Source of the DNA: Doris montereyensis
Taxonomy: Eukaryota; Mollusca; Gastropoda; Nudibranchia; Dorididae
Direction of reading: 5' to 3'
Assembly: GCA_037039925.1 (NCBI GenBank)
Contig: JAXRKP010000939.1
Span: 92,001 to 156,000 of the forward strand
Length of the DNA stretch: 64,000 nt
Shown: positions 58,101-64,000 of the stretch, piece by piece
Layout of the letters: each line of letters opens with the position of its first letter
Position numbering within the stretch: the first letter of the stretch is position 1
Made by a program: the position numbers and the translations under genes
Notes under the pieces: model-generated
Told to the model about the DNA's origin: nothing
The model's input: the letters and a program-made list of their open reading frames with translations, nothing else
Databases searched by the model: none

Positions 58101-60841
58101 AGTACAGATTGTTCCTCTTCGTTAAACTCATGTTAAGTGTTGATGATTTGAAAAAGAGGGAAAAAAAGTGCTTCCTCCCTTTCCTCAATAAAAAGAAATA
58201 ATAGTGCAGTAGGCTGATAACTAATAAAGAAAATTTTCTCCTTGTCCTATCTTTGTTTTCTCCCTATTAGGCCTTTCATTTCAATTTCACATTTCCTCTC
58301 TTTCCTTTAGTACCAAAATGTTTTTCTTTACTGGAATAAAACAAACAAAACAAGACATTCTATAAATATTCATACTCCTCCACCTCCTACCTTTGCCCAG
58401 TGACTAAACACTTTTGAATGGCTAAAAAGAGTAGAATTGCCAATGTTACCTTAGAACGGTTAAAAAGCTGTACAAAGGGTGCACGGAAAACTTTGATGAT
58501 CATATTCAGATCTCGTAGATATTGTGTCTCATCAACGATAAAATCCTTGACAATTTCTTCATAGGTCATCTTCTCCCTTCGCACTGGTTCATCCTCAAAC
58601 ACCAATGCCACATCCTCCTCTTGGAAGAACATGTCATACAGAACCTAGAGAACAGATTAATTTTTTTTTAATTGATCATACTTTATAATTACATGAGACA
58701 GTCAAATTCATATACAATAATAATGATGATAATAATAATAATATTTATTGTCCAAAGAGACAATCTACATCAAAGATTTACAAAATATGTGGATCTAGAG
58801 AAAAGTTGACTCTGGCCATGTCTGGTACATACATGTATCTGATCTCGTGAATAACGGACCCAAACATCTTCAAATTACATCTGTTAGACGCTGACAATTT
58901 GTCCCCTTTCATGGAAATCCACTTTAAAGTCACGAAGAAACGATTTTAACAGAGGGTAGAACAAAATTGGTTATGCAATATCTTGAATATACTGCATATT
59001 TTGCAAATCCAATCAGACATCTTATAAATCTCATAAAATCATACTAAAATTGCCCAAAAATTTTAAAAAATAGAAAAATTTGGAATTTAAATGGTTTGTC
59101 ATATAGGCGACAAATTGTGCACAATTTAGAAGCATGAAAGGAAGTGATTGTCACTAATTGCCTTCATTTCACATCCATACAATTCTAAGGACTGACACAG
59201 AAAGTACAAATACATTAAATGGCCTTGTGGCATTCTGCTGTTTATTCTAGTTGACCTGAAGCATAAAACACTGTTAAAGTGTAGGATATCTATGGGAGTC
59301 TAAACAACATGATTAAAAAAATTTAAAACAACAACCCATGGCTGCTGAAGCAGCTAATGCAAACTAAAAGATGAAATCAAGCAACTGACTTCTCTTTATG
59401 GTTCAATCTAAATTTAACAAAAATTTCAAGAGCACAGAAAATATATATATACAAATTCAGGAAGACTGATTTAGTCCACATTATAACACATTAGCCTTGA
59501 CTTACCTGGTCTGCACATATTGCAACTTTGATATCCTGAGATGTGATTACATCATGTCTTATATTTTTTACATAGATTCCAGATATCTGGGGGGGGGGGG
59601 GGGGGAGATATGAAATAAGACAATGGATAAAATATATGGATACTTTCTTGATATACAGATATTACAAAGTACAAAGCATAGAAAAAGAAAAAAAAACTGT
59701 CTGTCTTCCTCTCATATTCTACAAATGAATCCATTCAATTCTATATAAAAAAGGAACTTAAATTATCATAAAACTGTTCTTAAGATCCCAACAATTCAAA
59801 GATAACAAAGAGGCACCTTCTTTTCCTTTTTACATTCATAATAATTTGTCAGGAGAGTTTTCTTTGAAAAGTAAAATATTTTTAAGACAGCATCAGACTT
59901 TATTCAGAAAAAAGAAGAAATTATAATGCAGAATTAATGCACAATATTTAAACTTCTTAAGTACCTTCAATATATCTGCAGCTATGTATTCCAAAACTGC
60001 TACTATGTACGATGCAAGAGTATAATCCATGTTGTAGCCAAACTCCTCCTGGAAATTTGGTAAAAGACAACAAAGGGTAAAAACTGGGTTGATTTTCTTT
60101 CTTTTTAAAAAAATTCATCATCATCTGATATCACTGAGCAATGAAAAGGACAAAATAATTGATACTCAGTAAATTTATAATTATTTTACATGATACAATA
60201 ATATAAAAACAATTTAATATTTCATCATAATAATCTTTTGTTTTTATTCTAAAAAAAATTGTTTCACAGCAATAAAGAAAATAGAACCAAGGAAAATATT
60301 TTTTGGATGATGAAATCTGGTTTAGTGAACCGTTATTGTTCTAAAGCAAAAGTATAAAAATGAGTAGCATTCTATATTTAGGTGAACTAAAACAAACCTT
60401 CTTTCTTATGTTCCATATATAATTATTGTTTCTATGATAGTATAAAGAATATTTTACACATATATCTGTCAATTAATAACAAATTCATTTACTTGTCAAA
60501 ATTTTTAAAAAGTTTGTCTTCATTTTTCAATAAATCTGAACAATTTTCACCAAGAACGAGAAGAGTTTATCTAAAATATACTGACTTTAAGACGAGGATG
60601 AATCTTTTCACGGAAGGAGAATGCTGTTCTTTTTCTTCCCATCTTTAATGGCAGCTTTGGCATCTTTGATAGCCCATTTATCAATGGGGTCTGGAAAAGA
60701 CTTCAGGATACGTTCTTCTACATTGTCTGTTGTGTGAGGTTGACCATTACACAGAGTTTGAAGAAGACGGACCATCAGCTCTTCAATAAATTCAACTGCA
60801 TCCTCACTTGATGACAACCCCGGCTGTACTTGATTTTGCAC
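41152..60841 (-). CDS. SOS1: Son of sevenless (Ras guanine-nucleotide exchange factor), 23 exons, 5' end missing
   Basis: Minus-strand exons: 60841-60586, 60048-59965, 59586-59506, 58644-58450, 57913-57773, 57206-57096, 56786-56688, 56449-56325, 55890-55760, 55384-55192, 54482-54371, 53524-53362, 50312-50179, 48656-48537, 47653-47497, 46382-46281, 45974-45820, 45482-45300, 44518-44400, 44044-43872, 43615-43497, 43112-42896, 41639-41152 (TAG 41154-41152). All borders are GT/AG; the product is about 1,220 residues. SOS swaps GDP for GTP on Ras after Grb2 brings it to activated receptors. Domain order is histone fold, DH, PH, REM, CDC25, proline-rich tail, exactly as in animal SOS (vertebrate about 1,330 residues). 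The N-terminal exon(s), about 30 residues, were not found and probably lie upstream or in 60842-64000. Five exons need a one-base correction, mostly in short homopolymers, to stay in frame. Vertebrates have SOS1 and SOS2; the symbol means the single invertebrate type. Confidence 0.95.
42465..42668 (+). mobile_element. tRNA-derived SINE, family A, copy 4 (B-box region deleted)
   Basis: A box TGGCCAAGTGG and GGCTGCTGGACTTGG, then directly GTTGTGTTCCTCAGGAAAGA, CAGGTGCAAATGGGTACAAG and AGCATCCTACCTAGGAGGTG. About 40 bases containing the B box are missing. It lies in the last SOS intron. Confidence 0.82.
43497..46382 (-). CDS. SOS1: SOS CDC25 catalytic exons
   Basis: Six exons: [97 protein letters not shown] and [12 protein letters not shown]. 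These are the RasGEF structural blocks, including the NPPCVPF and NFSKRRKV signatures near the helical hairpin that opens the Ras nucleotide site. Two exons have one-base faults: A4 at plus 45862-45865 lacks one base before [14 protein letters not shown], and A6 at plus 44494-44499 has one too many before [13 protein letters not shown]. Confidence 0.94.
44159..44245 (-). repeat. Duplicated fragment of the last SOS exon inside an SOS intron
   Basis: This segment (GTGGAGGAAAAGGAGAAGCC, then CATGATTATGATTAG and GCGGCCTCTCACTCTCTACC) is a copy of 41397-41482. That source encodes the third SH3-ligand part of the SOS tail ([20 protein letters not shown]). The copy has small deletions and substitutions and no open frame. 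It lies between exons 44518-44400 and 44044-43872. Confidence 0.85.
44728..44845 (+). repeat. Family C short interspersed repeat
   Basis: TTGAAATTCACCACATCCAT, CATCTCAGGGTGAATTAAGA and AGAACCTAGCACCCGCTGAC; a shortened copy in an SOS intron. Confidence 0.75.
45640..45755 (+). repeat. Family C short interspersed repeat (partial)
   Basis: GTGATCTCAGGGGTGAATTA, GAAAGAGTGCAAACACAGAA and ACCAGTAGCACAACCGTCCA. The first 20-30 bases of the family are missing. Confidence 0.7.
46453..46660 (+). repeat. Two partial family C repeats in tandem
   Basis: A fragment at 46453-46490 (TTCATTGAAATTTCCCATGT) is followed by a longer copy at 46563-46660 (TTCATTGAAATTTACCTGTC, AAGGGCGAATTAAG). Confidence 0.6.
46735..47035 (-). 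mobile_element. tRNA-derived SINE, family B, copy 2
   Basis: Reverse-orientation landmarks: ACCCACATCCACAACTAAGG, CTGTAAACAGCCATCTTTAA, CCGATGGGACTAGGTG, GGGGCTTGAACCCAAGG and GTTGAGAGACCAACACTGAG. It lies in an SOS intron. Confidence 0.83.
47497..53524 (-). CDS. SOS1: SOS linker and REM-domain exons
   Basis: Exons 53524-53362, 50312-50179, 48656-48537 and 47653-47497. The first holds [14 protein letters not shown], the PH-REM linker. The others give [47 protein letters not shown] and [16 protein letters not shown]. This is the Ras exchanger motif that binds the allosteric RasGTP and positions the CDC25 core. The 2.9-kb intron between the first two exons is packed with nested repeats. No frame problem. 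Confidence 0.93.
47689..47962 (-). mobile_element. tRNA-derived SINE, family A, copy 5
   Basis: GGTCCTTCAAGGCCGCTGCG, CTGCTGGACAGGGATGC, CCAAGGAACACGTCGGGAC and GGCAGCATAACCGCTCTGCC. Reverse orientation; it lies in an SOS intron right next to exon 47653-47497. Confidence 0.82.
50366..50838 (+). repeat. Family C repeat split by a family D SINE
   Basis: Family C starts (TCATTGAAATTTACCCGATC, 50366-50392) and stops; it resumes at about 50740 with GGTTGAATTTAAAC and ends GTACTACCAGCAGTGCCTGC. The intervening 50393-50735 is a direct family D copy (ACCCAGCTATCGAGAG, GAGTTGAGAAGGACTTTG, GGGATACAGACAATAAATCC). Confidence 0.75.
51707..52586 (+). mobile_element. Tc1/mariner-superfamily element, 880 bp, decayed
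   Basis: Terminal inverted repeats: CAGGGTGTCCTAAAAA on the left, and the same sequence reverse-complemented as TTTTTTAGGACACCCTG on the right, each flanked by TA. Near 52240-52320 the plus strand encodes [20 protein letters not shown] with stops nearby, like a transposase C-terminal end. It lies in the big SOS intron. Confidence 0.85.
52770..53308 (-). mobile_element. Family A SINE (copy 6) interrupted by a family B SINE (copy 3)
   Basis: Family A runs from 52770 (AGTTCCTTCGAGACCATTAC) to about 52850 (TAGAACAG), then from 53113 (TGATAATAATGACCCCCTGG) to 53308 (TAACCACTCAGCCACTGACA). The gap 52852-53112 is a reverse family B copy, with ATTTTACCCACATTTACAAC, GCCATGTAAACAATCAAGG, ACCTGGTCCAGGGAAG and GTTGAGAGGCCAACACC. 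Confidence 0.85.
53755..54045 (+). mobile_element. LINE 3' end fragment with (GAA)n tail
   Basis: The plus strand encodes [15 protein letters not shown], then after a shift [18 protein letters not shown], and ends in an AGAAGAAGAAGAAG tail. This is the usual C-terminus and simple-repeat tail of RTE/CR1-like LINEs. It lies in an SOS intron. Confidence 0.75.
54129..54240 (+). repeat. Family C short interspersed repeat
   Basis: TTTCATTGCAATTGACCACG, TGATTTTAGAGTTAATTAAG and GAAGTAGGACCTACAAGTAG; a diverged copy. Confidence 0.68.
54371..55384 (-). CDS. SOS1: SOS PH-domain exons
   Basis: Exons 55384-55192 and 54482-54371 encode [37 protein letters not shown], then [18 protein letters not shown] and [15 protein letters not shown]. 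This is the pleckstrin-homology fold that binds phosphoinositides; the Trp in the last helix is present. The first exon runs into a stop if read from its AG border. Dropping one A of the AA pair at about 55378-55379 (plus TT) gives [11 protein letters not shown] and keeps the conserved frame. Confidence 0.92.
54866..55130 (-). mobile_element. tRNA-derived SINE, family A, copy 7
   Basis: AAAGTTCCTTCAAGGCCATT, CTCCTGGACAGGATGCTAAT, TCCCAAGGAACACAATGTG and AGTCTAACCACCCGGCCACC; reverse orientation, between the two PH exons of SOS. Confidence 0.83.
55760..58644 (-). CDS. SOS1: SOS DH (Dbl homology) exons
   Basis: Six exons. The DH domain opens with [20 protein letters not shown] and [12 protein letters not shown] (Dbl conserved region 1). 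Then come [44 protein letters not shown] and [17 protein letters not shown]. The DH fold serves Rac exchange and, in SOS, blocks the distal Ras site until released. All six exons are in frame as assembled. Confidence 0.94.
57395..57628 (+). mobile_element. Family D SINE, partial
   Basis: CTTGACCCAGGTGTGATTGA, GCCCAGCTATGGACAGAG, GGTTGAGAAGGACTTTAAAT and GACGGGATACAGACTATGG. The tRNA-like head is missing. It lies in an SOS intron. Confidence 0.72.
59506..60841 (-). CDS. SOS1: SOS histone-fold exons
   Basis: Three exons carry [53 protein letters not shown] and [20 protein letters not shown], the paired histone-like folds that bind membrane lipid and autoinhibit SOS in known structures. In exon 60841-60586 the frame slips at A5 (plus T5, about 60628-60632). 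With one A fewer, the reading continues into the conserved REKIHPRLK and its length becomes 85 whole codons. Its donor is an unusual GTCAGT. The acceptor of exon 59586-59506 is preceded by 17 C residues. Confidence 0.92.
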
Positions 60842-63800
60842 CTAACACAGAATAAAGTGTAATATACAAGACATCAATTTGCAGGCCTGTGTTCAAGAGT
60901 TATAATTTAGATGTGCATGGTTTAAACTTAATAAAAAGAGCATACTTCATTACAAGAAAATGTTAAGGAGTTTGTCAATGTTACAAGTCTCACTTCAGAG
61001 CCAGTCACAGCAAGGACTGGCTAAATAAACTGAATATTATATTTGTGATTGAATTTCTTGAGATTAGTTTTATTACACTCAAAATTTTTGGCCCAAATTG
61101 CTGAAAAGAGCTGTCAAAACTCAAAGCTCTTGTGTGTTTATATCACAACAAGTAAATTTGATCTTTCTGTCAATTCAGAAAAAAAAAATTGGGGGGGGGG
61201 GGGGTGATTATCTTTATGATGTTGCAAGTAAGTACATGAGATATTTCTAACTTACTGACTAAATTAGAGGCAAGAAAGGAAGAATGTCATTTTATCCAAC
61301 TCCATGGGCAACTACTCTTGTATGAAGCTTGAAAACTCAATAAAATAGTGAAAAGGTTGTCGGCCCATTATTGATAAAAGGATGCCTAAAAACAGAGACA
61401 TACTGCTGATGATGTGATGAAGCGTGTTGGTCCTATTCAATCCTCTCCATTATAAAGAGAAAATTAAAAAAGAGCACTTGACATGCTTTGCCTACTACCT
61501 GATGCATAAAAGACAGTAACAATCCTGTAAAGTCAATTAAATTCCATCAAAAGTTTAATTTCTAAAATCTTGAGTATGCTTGAAAGTCAGGTGAAGGTAG
61601 CTTTCGTCTTGTGTCTCCGGACAAACATGTGGTATAAAGCTCAGCTTTTTTCAAGTCAATGGGGACGTCCTTAAAATTCATTGCTAAATAAAGCTGAATA
61701 TATAGCTTTTCTGATTGTGATTGGTAAACAATCATTTTCAAGAAATCCTCTATCCTCATATCATTTTAAATGAATCTTGTTAGAGTCCAATTAGATAGAC
61801 TTGCATTAGATCTCAAAATGTGACAAATAGACAATATGTTACAGAGTGAGAAAGATTTTATTTAAAGTGAATAGATGTATAGTTCTGATTACCCCTTTAC
61901 ACATTAATATTAAAAGAGTAACTTTTATAAAGAGCATGGGGAATTGCGTAATGTGTTTTATACTAGGAAACAATGTGTTTTAATTTAAATGTAAGCAATA
62001 GAAGATTTATATAATATGTGTAAATGACCATGATTGCCTGATTGCATCTGCTCTTTATTCATCGTTGCTTTGGGCGGCTCTGAACAATATTATCTGGCTC
62101 ATAAAAATAAAACTTTTCAAAATATATCATGTTTACAGAAAGAATACCATAGTCGGGTCCCAACCAAGAGACAAAATAAAGCAGAGGGTTTATTTTGAAG
62201 GGGTGAGATAAAAAGTTGGGGCTTGGCCTTTGTAGGGGATAAAGAAAGATAAGAATGAGATTGCTTTCTCTAGAATATTTCTCTCTCTCTCTCAAGGTGA
62301 TACGGTAAGAAACTAAGACATCCGACAATAAGAGACTGACATTGAGGATGACACATGATGGAAATTGAGACACACAATGAGACAGTAAGACTAGAGTTTG
62401 CATTCCATGGGACTGAAATCTACCATTTTGCTAAGCAGATGTTAGTGAGGAATTTTGAGCTGTATAAATAATATATATATATATGATAGTTCTTGAGAAA
62501 GTATTCTTTCAGAAAGGTGAGCTAATTTGCATAGAGATACTGTAAGATGAAAGTAAACTTGAATTTTACTGCAATACAGTAGTTACTGCTTGAATGCATG
62601 CGGCCCATAATGCCCGCTCCTCCTAAACGCCCACAATCTCAATGAAACCGATTTTTTCCTTCTATATCAATTACCCCTCTAAATACTTATTTCAAAGCCA
62701 AGATTTTACCCTAAATGCCCCGTCGCAATGGAACTGCAGGTATAATGTCTAAATTATCATTATAAAGAATGTCCGTAATTGATCAAAAGTTCTTTAAATA
62801 ATGTAATCCTATCGTTAATATGGCTAATTTATGCCTGCAATCTTTGTTCCAATGGATCACTACTTTGTTACAACTAGGCAATTAGAACTGAACAGTCTTT
62901 CAGACTCCGCCAATGGCTCTTTCCTTGATGTCATAAGTTGCACGAAATTACCTGCCGTTTTTAATTGACTGGGCACGTATCGCAAGTGAATAGTTTTAAT
63001 AAGTTTTATTACTCCCCGTCCCATGGCTCGCATCAGCCGTATCCATTGTGCCTTCGGGTCTTCATGGCAAACAATGGTCAATCTGCCAGCATGCTCATCA
63101 CCTAAGTGCAAAGAACTTAATGGTCTCCAGGTGTTCCTATTTACCATATGATTTCAAACATATAAATAAAAAATACGTAAAACTGAGGACTCTTCTAAAA
63201 CAAATGACTTGGTTATGAATCTTTATCCTTGCCATTTTCCCATAGATGCCTGCTTTCTCTGCTCAAGCACCAGGTACTTAGGTGGCAACTACTGTATTAC
63301 GTTGTTACAAAGTATTGACATTTAAAAAAACAGAGAGACCCTTCATCCCCTCCTAAAAAAAATAAAACAAAAAACTTGTTTAATTTGTATGTTGTTTTCC
63401 ATGCATGGCTGCTCTCTCGTGTGTAAGAAATGATGTTTGTTAAACTTGTAATTTTGTAGTCGTACAATTGTGACAGATTTCTTCCTTTCAGCTGACTAGA
63501 TCCCACTACATGTTAGGCCTTCTCTAAATGTAAGTAGAATCTAAATACGAATACAAAAATACAAAATTTGACCATCATGATTTTAAACCTGCTAAACATT
63601 AGGTGTACAGAAAAAAAAACAACTTAATCTATCACAATCCCTTACCCTGACCGACCCCCGCTCCCCATCCAAGCAGTGTAAGTCACTCGGGCATCGCATC
63701 CCAACAGCTGTGTTGCTAAGCAGAGTATCGTAGAGTTCACACACATGTCCTAAATTTTATCTTACCGAAATTGAAAACAGTGACAAAGAAAGAAGATGGC

Positions 63801-64000
63801 CGCTGTTTGAAGTTTATAGGCTCGACTTGCTATATTTCTAGATGGATTATATTATAAATTGTGTCCAAAAAAGATTTTTTCAATGGAAATTTGATTTCTA
63901 AAGATGGTGTGATATGTATAATATTTACTTCTCATTGAATTTTACTCATTAAGATAGTGAAAAATAGATACTCCAGTAGGATGCTTCTCCCTAGGGTTCA
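60842..64000. other. Region upstream of the last SOS exon found; no further exon recognised
   Basis: It should hold an SOS intron or the 5' end of the gene, but I could not find the N-terminal block in any frame. It contains a G13 run near 61191 and a second copy of the dispersed repeat of 15193-16075 (62187-62250 and 63640-63960). In this copy the two parts are about 1.4 kb apart instead of about 0.25 kb. Confidence 0.5.

Noticed and set aside
41152..60841. SOS as a pseudogene
   Set aside because: All 23 splice-site pairs, domain order and key residues are kept; only single-base run-length faults occur, so sequence error is the simpler reading.
61562..61759. 65-residue minus-strand frame as the missing SOS 5' exon
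   Set aside because: It lacks the conserved N-terminal SOS block and does not join in phase with a recognisable donor.

Overview
The window is intron-rich, AT-rich animal nuclear DNA, full of microsatellites, SINEs, LINE scraps and small DNA transposons. The genes are metazoan. The mix of tRNA-derived SINEs, piggyBac, mariner-like and pogo-like remnants with very long (CT)n tracts suggests a lophotrochozoan, most likely a mollusc (inference; no marker gene settles it). Nothing looks bacterial and no CRISPR or operon-like system is present.

Four protein-coding genes can be read exon by exon. (1) BBS1, + strand, only the last four exons (2525-6236), with an old LINE copy on the opposite strand just upstream. 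(2) DMAC2 (ATP5SL type), - strand, five exons (17790 down to 9337), open throughout. (3) DMAC2L (ATP5S, coupling factor B type), + strand, four exons (23692-28747), interrupted by several one-base shifts. (4) Son of sevenless (SOS), - strand, 23 exons (60841 down to 41152) covering everything except the N-terminal exon(s).

BBS1 and DMAC2 converge across about 3 kb. DMAC2 and DMAC2L are paralogues placed head to head; their 5.9 kb shared upstream region is mostly a 4.88 kb (CT)n array with a single phase slip. DMAC2L and SOS converge across about 12 kb of gene-poor sequence. BBS1 belongs to the ciliary BBSome, DMAC2 and DMAC2L to mitochondrial complex I / ATP synthase biology, and SOS to Ras activation, so they do not form one pathway.

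The repeat landscape has at least four short-repeat families in many copies (called here A, B, C and D), two clear nested insertions, a piggyBac internal-deletion derivative, a mariner-like element with intact terminal repeats, a 610 bp inverted-repeat element and a 97 bp palindrome containing a tRNA-like A box. Five SOS exons and all DMAC2L coding exons except the last carry one-base length differences, nearly all in short homopolymers, while flanking codons stay well conserved. This looks more like sequence-consensus error than gene death and matters for anyone predicting proteins here. No new multi-gene system was found; the strongest leads are the (CT)n array in a divergent paralogue promoter, the SOS-DMAC2L linkage and the foldback element.
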